Assembly (NCBI RefSeq): GCF_900184255.1
Contig: NZ_LT854640.1
Coordinates: 1,069,593-1,133,592 of the forward strand
Direction: 5' to 3'
Length of the DNA: 64,000 bases
From: Haloimpatiens massiliensis
GTDB taxonomy: Bacteria; Bacillota; Clostridia; Clostridiales; Clostridiaceae
Both the position numbers and the translations under genes were made by a program. This document shows positions 1 through 9,000 of this stretch, one piece after another; the first letter of the stretch is position 1; each line of letters opens with the position of its first letter. The notes beneath the pieces are model-generated. The model worked only from the letters and a program-made list of their open reading frames with translations, ran no database searches and had not been told where the DNA came from.

Positions 1-437
1 TGCTTAATATTTATTTTCTCAGCATTTTGTCTTTTAGATGAATATGCTACTCTTATTTTTTCTATAAGATCATCCTTCACCTTTTTTATGTCTAGAGAAA
101 TGTTTCCTGAAGGTTTTGCTAAAAAATCAAAAGCCCCTTTCTCTAAACAATCCATAGTCATATTTGCTCCTCTATTAGATATGCTACTTAATATTATTAC
201 AGGAATTTGTATGTTCTTGTTTTTCAAATTATTCAAAGCTGTCATACCATCCATTTTAGGCATTTCTAAATCCATTGTTATTACATCAGGATTTATTTTA
301 TGTATTTTTTCTAATAATTCTCCACCATTTCTTCCTGTAGCCACTACTTCCATGTCCTCTTGTTCATTAATCATATCTGAAATTATTTTTCTCATAAGGG
401 CTGAATCATCAACTACCATAACTTTTTTTCTTTCCAA
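1..437 (-). CDS. cheB: Chemotaxis response regulator CheB, N-terminal part (cut by window edge)
   Basis: The visible 145 residues are a receiver domain. An acidic pair (D10, D11) follows the first strand, the phospho-acceptor is D56 in DVITMDLEMPKMDG, and the conserved lysine is in LAKPSG. CheB is the chemoreceptor methylesterase/deamidase; its effector domain would lie beyond base 1. The start is a TTG at 437 preceded by GGAGTGATC; no ATG fits. The gene begins 17 bases after cheD stops, so cheW, cheD and cheB look like one minus-strand operon. The catalytic domain is not visible, so another receiver protein cannot be fully excluded, but the LAKPSG end and the cheD neighbour favour CheB. Confidence 0.88.
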   Translation of the reverse strand, partial: MERKKVMVVDDSALMRKIISDMINEQEDMEVVATGRNGGELLEKIHKINPDVITMDLEMPKMDGMTALNNLKNKNIQIPVIILSSISNRGANMTMDCLEKGAFDFLAKPSGNISLDIKKVKDDLIEKIRVAYSSKRQNAEKINIK

Positions 438-454
438 GCTGATCACTCCATTTT

Positions 455-943
455 CTATATTTGTCTCGTGCCTATACCGACTGTTTTAATTTCTACAAGT
501 CCGTTTTCAGTATATAGTATCATGGTTCTGCCTTTATTCCCCCCTACATCCTGTGAGATAATAGGTATTGACATATCATTTAAAGTTTTAATTACACATT
601 GACTATTCCTATTTCCTATATCCATTATCATACTTTTATCAGAAAAATTAAACATTGAAGCTCCACCAGCTATTTTTGCTTTTAAATTTTTTTCTTTAGC
701 ACCTTTGTTTATCATGTTTTTCACTAATATTGGAATAGCTAAATCTGCAAACTTAGCTGGATTAGTTACATTGGAAAACTTCTTGCTATCTGGCAACATA
801 ATGTGTGCAAGTCCTCCTATTTTACTTACACTGTCATATAAAGCTATCCCTATACAAGAACCTAGTCCCACAGTTATAAGTCTATTAGGAGAACATACAA
901 CATTTAAGTCTGCTATTCCAATTCTTATGTCCTGTAATTCCAT
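455..943 (-). CDS. cheD: Chemoreceptor glutamine deamidase CheD
   Basis: This 162-aa protein has the usual length of CheD. The signature GLGSCIGIALYD followed by GGLAHIMLP supplies the catalytic cysteine (C30) and histidine (H47). CheD deamidates specific glutamines of chemoreceptors and in Gram-positive bacteria also works with CheC in adaptation. The ATG follows a strong AAAGGAGATGGGGT ribosome site. It lies between cheW and cheB on the same strand. No cheC is visible in the window. Confidence 0.95.
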   Translation of the reverse strand: MELQDIRIGIADLNVVCSPNRLITVGLGSCIGIALYDSVSKIGGLAHIMLPDSKKFSNVTNPAKFADLAIPILVKNMINKGAKEKNLKAKIAGGASMFNFSDKSMIMDIGNRNSQCVIKTLNDMSIPIISQDVGGNKGRTMILYTENGLVEIKTVGIGTRQI

Positions 944-965
944 ACCCCATCTCCTTTATGAAATA

Positions 966-1421
966 TTATTTATTCATAATTTTTTCCTTTTCTTCATCAC
1001 TAAGTATCGATGCTAATCTTAGAAATATTATTATTTTTCCATCTAACTTTATAAGTCCTTTTATATATCTACTAGATATGGATGCCGCTATATCAGGTGC
1101 ATCTTCTATATGAACATTTTTTACATCTTTAACTTCTGACACAACATCTACAATTATACCTATTTTTTCATCACAATTCTTTGCAACAATTATTTTACTA
1201 TCATCTGAAATATTTTCCTCATGCAAATTAAACTTTTTTGCTAAAGATATTACAGGAAGAATCCTTTCTTCATAATTTATAACGCCTTTAACAAAATCAG
1301 GCGCATCAGGAAGTTTAGTAGGAACTTTATATCCTAGTATTCTTTCAACCTCCATTATGTCTGCAGCATAATATTCATTATTAATATTAAATATCAGTAC
1401 TTTTATATCTTCTTCATTCAT
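966..1421 (-). CDS. cheW: Chemotaxis coupling protein CheW
   Basis: This 151-aa single-domain CheW protein links chemoreceptors to the kinase CheA. The sequence starts with the typical strand pattern (VLIFNINNEYYAADIMEVERIL). It carries the family motif FVKGVINYEERILPVISLAKKF near residues 43-64 and ends in a LIKLDGKIIIFL strand. The ATG follows AGGAGGGTTCAGT. The gene is 22 bases upstream of cheD in the same direction, so the two are likely cotranscribed. CheA is not in the window. Confidence 0.95.
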   Translation of the reverse strand: MNEEDIKVLIFNINNEYYAADIMEVERILGYKVPTKLPDAPDFVKGVINYEERILPVISLAKKFNLHEENISDDSKIIVAKNCDEKIGIIVDVVSEVKDVKNVHIEDAPDIAASISSRYIKGLIKLDGKIIIFLRLASILSDEEKEKIMNK

Positions 1422-1473
1422 ACTGAACCCTCCTATACATTTAACTTATTATCTTGTTAGTACATTGATCAAT

Positions 1474-3450
1474 CTATGCATTTAACTTTTCAATAACGAT
1501 TTCTCCTTCAGAATCTAAATAAACGTGTATATCCCTGCTATATGTATCTAATACATATTCTCTACTTCCCACAAGAAAAACAGTGTTTTGATAAGCTTTT
1601 TTTGCATATATATGACCTTTTTTTCCAACTTGAAGTTTTGTTATTACTCCGCCTTCGCTACCTACTTCAGCACATTCTATTTTATTATTTGCTTCAATTA
1701 TGCCCCCTCTAGCTACAGCATTGTCATTTGTAAATATCACTTCACGTTTAGCCAAAATCTCAGAAACATACTCTCCTTTTCCATTTATATATATGCTTCC
1801 AGAACTTTTAATTACGCTATCCTGAGAGTATCCTATACTCACATTAACTGGCAAAGTCACCTCTTTATTTAAACTTTTTAATTTATCTTCTATTATTTCA
1901 ATTATTTTATATAATTCAGAGATACCTTTTATTTCTATAGGGCCTAATCCTATTAACTTATTTTTTATTACTTCTAATACTTCATTTTTTTCTTCATTGC
2001 CAACATTTTTATATCTTAGCAATTTAAAATATAACTTAGGTATATTCTTAAATTTATTTTCTATAAGTACCTTAATTATTTCCCCATCCTTACTATCATT
2101 ATTAGTTAAATTCCTTATTTGTTCTGCTGCTACTAATAATTCTTGTACATTATCTTTCATTTTTTCTAAGCAATCTATTATATTTAAAATATCTACATCT
2201 TCGCCTCCACCAATAATTTCAGAGGATATAATATTTTTTTCTACGCTTATATCACTTTTGCTAAATAATTTACTTTCAGCTACATTTTTATCTATTGTGA
2301 TTTTCCCATGTGCCTTAACTTCCATACCTTCCTTTACATTTCCATGTATTATCACTTCACCTATAAAGTCTATATTCCCAGTAGAAATATCCACATCATC
2401 TACAACTTCATGTACTGGGAAAACATAAAATATTCCATTTTTATAAACTGGTTTTCCTTCTATACCTGCAATGACTGTATCCCCATTAATTAAGGCACCT
2501 TGTCCTACTTTTAAAAGTTTTTTCTTATTTTTGGGTCTTTTTACTTCTTTGCCTAATATGTTAACTCCATCTTGGCCTTCTTTTCCAGTATGCTTTACTG
2601 CTATTATATCGCCTCTCTTAACTTCTTTTATGGAATGCAAATTTTTAAAGTCTACCTTTTGCACTTCATCTGATATCTTGTCCGCTAAATCATGCCCTTT
2701 AAATTTTATATCTATAACATCTTCTTCATCTGGTACAAAAGGAATTCCTTCTGCTATTAAAACTTCTTCTACTCCTGCTTTATCTAAGCACTTATTTACG
2801 CTTTCCTTAATTATTCCAAAAACTATATTTTTACTATTTAAAGCCTCTATTATTTCCTCTTCACTATATATCGGAGGATAATTTTCTTCTGATATTTCTT
2901 CTTCTAATCTTAAAACAGTTGTTTTTTGAGCATCCTTAAGCGTATATATATATTGAGGTACGTATTTTATTGTTACAAATGCATGCATTCTATTATTATC
3001 TATTTCTATATTTAAAAATCTTTGGGGTATTTCTTCTTTTTGACAAATCTTAATTACGCTATTTTCGCTCAATTCTGTTGATCCTTTAATCTCATTTCCA
3101 TCTACAAATATACTTAAATTTTCAGGTGGAATAATACAAGGTTTTTTCTCTTCACCAATAATATCATTAACAATTATTTTCCCATTTTCAACCCTTACTG
3201 TTCCATTATTTCTATCTAATTCTTTTATATCATTTTTATTTTCCATGTTTTCCCTTTTACTTTCTTCTATTTCATCATTTGGATTTTCATTTTCTTCCAC
3301 TCTTACTTCTATTGTTGCTTTACTTTTAAATAACCCTCTTTTGTTTTCTATTACAGTGTATTCCAATTTATCCTCTGATATATTAAGCTCTTTACAAGCC
3401 TCTTTAATACATTCTTCCAATGTCTTAAATGTAAACCTCAATACCTCCAT
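1474..3450 (-). CDS. FapA/DUF342 family protein with N-terminal Jag-like domain
   Basis: This is a 658-aa protein when started at the ATG at 3450, which has GGGGGAAATGAT just upstream; a longer reading from 3480 lacks such a site. Residues 1-50 resemble the Jag N-terminal domain (EACKELNISEDKLEYTVIE). The C-terminal two thirds is a FapA (DUF342) beta-helix, with repeats such as GEVIIHGNVKEGMEVKAHGKI and a coiled-coil insertion. FapA-type proteins are polymer-like cytoplasmic factors; some affect flagellar or cell-envelope functions, but the role in clostridia is unsettled. It lies directly upstream of the cheW-cheD-cheB genes on the same strand, which suggests a motility link. Confidence 0.85.
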   Translation of the reverse strand: MEVLRFTFKTLEECIKEACKELNISEDKLEYTVIENKRGLFKSKATIEVRVEENENPNDEIEESKRENMENKNDIKELDRNNGTVRVENGKIIVNDIIGEEKKPCIIPPENLSIFVDGNEIKGSTELSENSVIKICQKEEIPQRFLNIEIDNNRMHAFVTIKYVPQYIYTLKDAQKTTVLRLEEEISEENYPPIYSEEEIIEALNSKNIVFGIIKESVNKCLDKAGVEEVLIAEGIPFVPDEEDVIDIKFKGHDLADKISDEVQKVDFKNLHSIKEVKRGDIIAVKHTGKEGQDGVNILGKEVKRPKNKKKLLKVGQGALINGDTVIAGIEGKPVYKNGIFYVFPVHEVVDDVDISTGNIDFIGEVIIHGNVKEGMEVKAHGKITIDKNVAESKLFSKSDISVEKNIISSEIIGGGEDVDILNIIDCLEKMKDNVQELLVAAEQIRNLTNNDSKDGEIIKVLIENKFKNIPKLYFKLLRYKNVGNEEKNEVLEVIKNKLIGLGPIEIKGISELYKIIEIIEDKLKSLNKEVTLPVNVSIGYSQDSVIKSSGSIYINGKGEYVSEILAKREVIFTNDNAVARGGIIEANNKIECAEVGSEGGVITKLQVGKKGHIYAKKAYQNTVFLVGSREYVLDTYSRDIHVYLDSEGEIVIEKLNA

Positions 3451-3543
3451 ATCATTTCCCCCACACTTATAACTTTGCATTTAAACAAAATGCTCATTTA
3501 TTATTTTATCGTTAACTTATTCTTAATCTTTATTTAATAATCC

Positions 3544-4371
3544 TTAATTTCTAGTTTTTTCTTTTATATAATTTTTAATATCCCTATCATACCCCTCTCG
3601 TATCTTATTTAAAATATTATTCTCTGATGAATCAAAACAAAGTTCCCCTACTTGCTTTATAGGTAATACCTTTGGAGAAGTTCCTGATACAAATAGAGCA
3701 TCCAATTTATTTATATTATTATAATGGAACTTTTCTTCCCTAACTTTTATACCCATATTACTACACACATCTATAATCATAGCCCTTGTTACACCTGGAA
3801 GCACTTTATCACATGACGAAGTTATAACTTCACTTCCTTGTATCATAAATATATTTGACTTACTACCTTCAGTTATATTACCCTCTCTATCAACTAATAT
3901 GGCTTCAAAAGCGTTGCTTTTATTTATTTCTTCTGTAACTTTACTTCTAAAATCCATGTCTATTACTTTAGCATTTGGATTATTTCTTTCCCCATGATAC
4001 AATATAGTCTTTACGCCTTCACTGTACATCTGCTTCGTTGGATAACTATGCTTTACAAAATAAACCAGAAAATTATTGCTTTCATTAAAATTAAAAACCA
4101 TTTTAATGTTTCCTTCTTTTACTTTATTAATTTCTATAAGCCTCTTCATACTAATCTTTATTTCATCAATAGTAAGCCATAATTTATCTTGTGACAATTT
4201 AGCAGTGTTCTGAAGCCTTTCTAGATGCTTTTCTAAATAAAGTGGAATCCCATCTATTATTCTTATAACTTCATATAGTGCTTTTCCCTCCTTTAAATAT
4301 TTTCCATCAAAGCTACTACTATCTTTAACTTCACCATTCAATATATAAAAATTCTCTATGCACTCAGACAT
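3544..4371 (-). CDS. PLP-dependent class IV aminotransferase / aminodeoxychorismate lyase-like (PabC or IlvE type)
   Basis: This 275-aa fold-type IV PLP enzyme has an N-terminal NGEVKDSSSFDGKYLKEGKALYEVIRI block. A candidate catalytic lysine (K144, FRSKVTEEI) lies before the family motif EGNITEGSKSNIFMI, and a C-terminal LPGVTRAMIIDVC segment binds the cofactor phosphate. Members are aminodeoxychorismate lyases (folate), branched-chain aminotransferases or D-amino acid aminotransferases. The length fits PabC slightly better than IlvE, but no pabA or pabB is adjacent. The start follows GGGATGGTGCAATT. The HAD phosphatase gene is 24 bases upstream, so the two probably share a transcript. Confidence 0.85.
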   Translation of the reverse strand: MSECIENFYILNGEVKDSSSFDGKYLKEGKALYEVIRIIDGIPLYLEKHLERLQNTAKLSQDKLWLTIDEIKISMKRLIEINKVKEGNIKMVFNFNESNNFLVYFVKHSYPTKQMYSEGVKTILYHGERNNPNAKVIDMDFRSKVTEEINKSNAFEAILVDREGNITEGSKSNIFMIQGSEVITSSCDKVLPGVTRAMIIDVCSNMGIKVREEKFHYNNINKLDALFVSGTSPKVLPIKQVGELCFDSSENNILNKIREGYDRDIKNYIKEKTRN

Positions 4372-4395
4372 AATTGCACCATCCCTTTCTCAAAA

Positions 4396-5037
4396 TTACT
4401 TCCAATATAATACTTCTATATTATTTCTCTTTTTCCTTGCATTAATTAAATAAGGTTTACCAACTAATTTAAATAATGGTAAATCTGCCATAGAATCTGA
4501 AAACATATAAGAATTCTTGAAATCCACCTGTATTCCTTCTTTTTTAATATATTCTTTTAATCTTTTTACCTTTTCTTCACCTTTACAATTTACACCTATT
4601 ATTCTACTTCCATGCTTTCCATCTACTACTTCAAACCTTGTTCCCATTACCTTATCTACTTCTTTTATATTATATAATTGATTTAAATAAAACTCAGCGG
4701 AAGCTGATATGAGAATTATTCTATATCCTTCAGCTTTTAGTTTTTTCATAGTTGCTATAGCATCTTTATAAAGTATTTTACTTAATCTTTTTTTATAAAA
4801 TTCTTTTACTGTATCTTGCATATGCTTCTCTTCAATGCCATCTATAAATCCCAAAAATTTTTCTTTAGCTTTACCTGCATCATATATTTTTATAGCATAT
4901 AGTAGTGCCGATATAACACTTTTAGGAAAATGAATTATAAATTTAGGATTTTTCTTCATCATAAAAAACATAAATTCCATAGCTGTTTCTCTTTTAGTTA
5001 GAGTGTAATCCACATCAAATATAGCTAATTTTTCCAT
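4396..5037 (-). CDS. HAD-superfamily IB hydrolase (SerB-like phosphatase)
   Basis: This 213-aa HAD hydrolase carries the nucleophile motif FDVDYTLT (D8 and D10), motif II ILISAS near residue 105, and the late acidic motif MFSDSMADLPLF near residue 180. The layout matches subfamily IB, which includes phosphoserine phosphatase-like enzymes that hydrolyse small phosphate esters. Here the first motif has DVDYT rather than DxDGT. The substrate cannot be read from the sequence. It starts after GGAGGATTGTT and precedes the class IV aminotransferase gene closely on the same strand. Confidence 0.88.
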   Translation of the reverse strand: MEKLAIFDVDYTLTKRETAMEFMFFMMKKNPKFIIHFPKSVISALLYAIKIYDAGKAKEKFLGFIDGIEEKHMQDTVKEFYKKRLSKILYKDAIATMKKLKAEGYRIILISASAEFYLNQLYNIKEVDKVMGTRFEVVDGKHGSRIIGVNCKGEEKVKRLKEYIKKEGIQVDFKNSYMFSDSMADLPLFKLVGKPYLINARKKRNNIEVLYWK

Positions 5038-5107
5038 AACAATCCTCCAAATATGTATTTACCTTATACGTATCATCGCTAATTCTATATTAAGGCACAT
5101 TCAAATA

Positions 5108-5236
5108 AATAATAAGTCAGTATGCTAGTCTATTTTGCGTCATACTGCGTCAACAGAACCCGCCGGCAGTTATACTAGCGACGGAACCTTCTTCCTTGTC
5201 TAACACAAAATATACTAGCATCTTTGACTTGTTATT
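5108..5236. repeat. 129-bp palindromic MITE-like repeat, copy A
   Basis: This stretch begins AATAATAAGTCA and ends TGACTTGTTATT, so its ends are near-perfect inverted repeats, and further inner blocks also pair (ATTTTGCGTCA with TAACACAAAAT, one mismatch). It is the reverse complement, with scattered mismatches, of 44846-44974, which has the same length. Its central hairpin (around GAACCCGCCGG / GACGGAACC) has mismatches compared with the other copy. It carries no ORF. Similarity extends a few bases outside both ends. Confidence 0.8.
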
Positions 5237-5286
5237 TCTTTTCATGTACCTAACACTAATTTTAAATTAATATATTAATTTAAAAT

Positions 5287-5316
5287 AAAGAGCCGATGCA
5301 TAAGCAGCGACTCTTT
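5287..5316 (-). terminator. Likely rho-independent terminator after the DUF1292 gene
   Basis: AAAGAG and CTCTTT arms enclose an imperfect GC-containing stem just downstream of the DUF1292 stop at 5324. On the minus strand the hairpin is followed by ATTTTAAATT, a weak T-tract. Confidence 0.6.
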
Positions 5317-5323
5317 ACCTTAT

Positions 5324-5689
5324 TTAATCTTCTAGTAAACTTTCATAGTATTCTTTAACTTCATCAAATTCTTTATCATCTGGTATAGCGAGTTCTGCTA
5401 TTTCTTCTCCATCACCTATTACCTTAAATAAATATACTGAACCATCTTCTGGATTTTGAACAATAGCATATTCATTGTCTTTATATGCAAAGCCATCTAC
5501 TACTTCACATTTCACCACATTTCCATTTTCATCTTCTAAGTCTACCATTAGAGTTTCATGTTCGCCACAACCGCAACCACATTCATGATCATGTTCTCCA
5601 CAGCATCCATGATCTTCACCATGTTCTTCACAACAGCTATGATTTTCTTCTTCGTTGCAGCAACATTTTTTCATTTCTTCATTATTCAT
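5324..5689 (-). CDS. DUF1292 protein with Cys/His-rich N-terminal extension
   Basis: This 121-aa protein has two parts. Residues 46-121 form a DUF1292 domain (LMVDLEDENGNVVKCEVVD, then YAIVQNPEDGSVYLFKV), common in Firmicutes and of unknown function. Residues 1-45 hold ten cysteines and six histidines (runs such as CCC, CC, CGCGCGEH), a composition that suggests metal binding. The start follows AGGGGAGGTATAAAT. The tail is acidic. DUF1292 proteins often lie near ruvX or alaS, but not here. I cannot assign a function beyond a plausible metal-storage or metal-sensing role. Confidence 0.85.
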   Translation of the reverse strand: MNNEEMKKCCCNEEENHSCCEEHGEDHGCCGEHDHECGCGCGEHETLMVDLEDENGNVVKCEVVDGFAYKDNEYAIVQNPEDGSVYLFKVIGDGEEIAELAIPDDKEFDEVKEYYESLLED

Positions 5690-5789
5690 ATTTATACCTC
5701 CCCTTATAGGTTATGGTATAATTTTACCCTTAATTCGATAATTTTAAAAGCCTTTTTTGAAATTCTTTCATAAATTATATTATTTATAT

Positions 5790-5888
5790 TTAAAACATTC
5801 TTTTTGCTCTTCTTACCATTCTTTTCATATTTCTTCCCATACCATTAAGTGATCTTCTCATCCTCATTCTTCTTATCATTCTTTCCAT
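5790..5888 (-). CDS. Arg/Met-rich 32-aa microprotein
   Basis: A 33-codon frame follows an excellent ribosome site (AAAGGAGATGATATTATA then ATG). The product is 32 residues, of which 11 are Arg, 8 are Met and 2 are Lys, with only one acidic residue. It starts MERMIRRMRMRR and ends RRAKRMF. The charge suggests nucleic acid, ribosome or membrane binding, but no family is recognised. It lies between the DUF1292 gene and nifJ on the minus strand, well separated from both. Confidence 0.6.
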   Translation of the reverse strand: MERMIRRMRMRRSLNGMGRNMKRMVRRAKRMF

Positions 5889-5947
5889 TATAATATCATC
5901 TCCTTTCTATTAATATTTTGTACCGATTAGTTTAATTTAAACTATAA

Positions 5948-6022
5948 ACCTTTTGCCAAATTCGGCAGGTTCCTGCATCAAACTAAATTTTCGACAAAAT
6001 TCGGTAGGTGCCAGGCACCAAC
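5948..6022. repeat. Two imperfect tandem copies of an intergenic motif
   Basis: Two similar blocks lie next to each other: TTTTGCCAAATTCGGCAGGTT then CCTGCATCAAACT, and TTTTCGACAAAATTCGGTAGG then TGCCAGGCACCAACT. The second holds the palindrome GGTGCCAGGCACC. They sit between the nifJ terminator and the microprotein gene. No function is evident. Confidence 0.45.
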
Positions 6023-6061
6023 TAAAAAAGGAAGTACCTTCTTTTATAAGAAGATACTTCC
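6023..6061 (-). terminator. Rho-independent terminator of nifJ
   Basis: On the minus strand a 13-14-bp stem (GGAAGTATCTTCTT / AAGAAGGTACTTCC) with a TATA-like loop is followed by CCTTTTTTAG. It begins about 15 bases after the nifJ stop. Confidence 0.9.
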
Positions 6062-6075
6062 TTTTTAGTTAGTGT

Positions 6076-9000
6076 TTAGTCAGCAAGTCTTTTATAAGTT
6101 GCTATTCTGTCTTTAGCTTGTTTTTCGTTCAAGTCAAATAATGAGTCTGCTTGATCTGGGAATACTTTTTGAAGTGATGCATATCTAACTTCACCTAATA
6201 AGAATTCCTTAAAGTCTCCAGTTGGCTCTTTAGAATCTAATGCGAAAGATTTTTTGCCTTCTTCTACTAGTGCTGGGTTGTATCTATATAGAGCCCAGTA
6301 TCCGCAATCTACAGCTTTCTTTTCTTCTAATTGACTCTTGCCCATGCCTGATTTTAATCCATGGTTTATACATGGAGCATAAGCTATTATTAGTGATGGT
6401 CCTTCATAAGCTTCTGCTTCTTTTATAGCTTTAAGAGTTTGATTTTTGTCAGCTCCCATAGCTATTTGAGCAACATAAACATATCCATAACTCATAGCCA
6501 TCATTCCAAGGTCTTTCTTCTTAGTTCTCTTTCCACCAGCTGCAAACTTAGCTATAGCTGCTGTTGGAGTAGCTTTAGAAGATTGTCCGCCTGTATTAGA
6601 GTAAACTTCTGTATCAAATACAAGAACATTTACGTCTTCTCCAGTTGCTAAAACGTGGTCTAATCCGCCATATCCTATATCGTAAGCCCAACCGTCTCCA
6701 CCAAATATCCATTGAGATTTCTTAGTGAAGTATTCTTTTCTATCATACATTTTCTTAGTTAAATTATTTTTATCTTTTTCAGCTTCTAACAATGGTACTA
6801 TCTTAGCTGTTACAGCTTTTGATTCATCACCCTTGTTCATAACTTCTAACCATTCATTTAAAGCAGCTTTTAAGTCAGCTCCTACATGTCCGCCTGCAAT
6901 AGCTTCTTTAACTATTTCAGCAAGAGTTTCTCTTATAGCTTTAACTCCTAAGTACATTCCAAGACCAAATTCAGCATTGTCTTCGAATAATGAGTTAGCC
7001 CAAGCTGGTCCATGACCATTGTCATTTACAGTATATGGAGATGCTGGTGATGATCCACCCCAGATTGAAGAACATCCTGTAGCATTAGCTACCATCATTC
7101 TATCTCCAAATAGTTGTGTTACTAATTTAGCATATGGAGTTTCTCCGCATCCACCACAAGCTCCACTGAACTCTAGAAGTGGTTTTTCAAATTGGCTACC
7201 TTTTACATTAGATACTCCCATTGGGTTTCTCTTTTCAAGTTTTAATGCATAGTCAAATGAATCTTGTTCTTTTGCTTGTTCTCCAAGTGGTTTCATTATA
7301 AGAGCTTTTTCCTTAGCAGGACAAACTTCAGCACAACTTCCACATCCTGTACAGTCCATAACGCTTACTGTCATAGCAAAGTTTAATCCTTCAAAGTTCT
7401 TTCCACCATTGGCTTTAACTACTTTAAATCCTTCTGGTGCATTTTTAACTTCTTCATCTGTCAATAAAGCTGGTCTTATAACAGCATGTGGACATACATA
7501 TGAACATTGGTTACATTGTATACATTTATCCATTTGCCATTCTGGTACATTTACAGCTATACCTCTCTTTTCGTATGCTGCAGTTCCTGCTGGTATAGTA
7601 CCATCTACATAATCTATAAATTTACTTACAGGAAGTTTATCTCCTTCTTGTCTATTCATAACATCTGCTACTTCTTTAATGAATTCTGGTCTTTCTCCTC
7701 CGCAGCAGCAACATTCTTCGTCTTTAGCATCTTTCCAGCTTGCTGGAACTTCTATTTTAACTACGCCTTCAGCACCTGCATCTATAGCGGCATGGTTCAT
7801 ATTAACAACTTTTTCACCTTTTTTGCCGTACATCTGAACAACTGCATCTTTTAAGTATTTAGCAGCTTCTTCTACAGGTATTATATTAGCTAATTTGAAG
7901 AAAGCAGATTGCATTATCATGTTTATTCTTCCACCAAGGCCAATACTTTGAGCTATCTTCACTGCATCCATTGTGTAGAAATTAATGTTATGTTCTGCAA
8001 TGTATTTCTTCATTGATGCTGGTAAGTTTTTATCTAATTCTTCTTCATTCCATATAGTATTTAATAGGAATATACCACCATCTTTAATTCCAGCTAATAC
8101 ATCATATTTGTAAACATACGCTTGATTATGACAAGCAACATAGTTAGCTGCACTTATTAAGTAAGTGGATTTAATTGGTTTTTTACCAAATCTCAAGTGA
8201 GATATTGTAACTCCACCAGATTTTTTAGAGTCGTATGCAAAATATCCTTGAGCATACATATCTGTGTGGTCTCCTATAATCTTTATAGCGCTCTTGTTAG
8301 CTCCAACAGTACCATCTGATCCAAGACCCCAGAATTTACATTCTGAAGTTCCTTCTGGAACTGTTACAACTGTTTCTTTTATTTCTAGAGATGTATTAGT
8401 TACATCATCAACTATTCCTATAGTGAATCCATTCTTTGGTTCTGCAGCATTTAAGTTTTCATAAACAGCTGCTATATGTGATGGAGTTGTATCTTTTGAA
8501 CCTAATCCATATCTTCCACCAACTATTAACATATCTTTGTCTTTTTCAAAGTATGCATTTCTTACATCTAAGTATAGTGGCTCTCCTTCTGAACCTGGCT
8601 CCTTAGTTCTGTCAAGAACAGCTATTTTCTTAACAGTCTTTGGTATATATTTAAAGAAATGTTCTAGTGAGAATGGTCTGTATAAGTGAACATTAAGTAC
8701 ACCTACTTTTTCTCCCTTGTTCATTAAATAGTCAACAGTTTCTTCTATAGTATCGCAAACTGATCCCATAGCAACTATCATTCTTTCAGCATCTGGTGCT
8801 CCATAGTAGTTGAATAGATGATAGTTTGTTCCTATAGATTCATTAATTTTTCCCATATATTTTTCTACTATTTCTGGAAGTGCTTCATAATATTTATTAG
8901 AAGCTTCTCTTCCTTGGAAGTATATATCTGGGTTTTGAGCAGTACCTCTAGTTACTGGATGTTCTGGATTTAAAGCTTTTTGTCTAAATTCTTCTACTTT

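Noticed and set aside
88..489. Plus-strand open frame of 133 codons opposite cheB
   Set aside because: It is antisense to a clear receiver domain, hydrophobic as shadows of such genes often are, and has no ribosome site.
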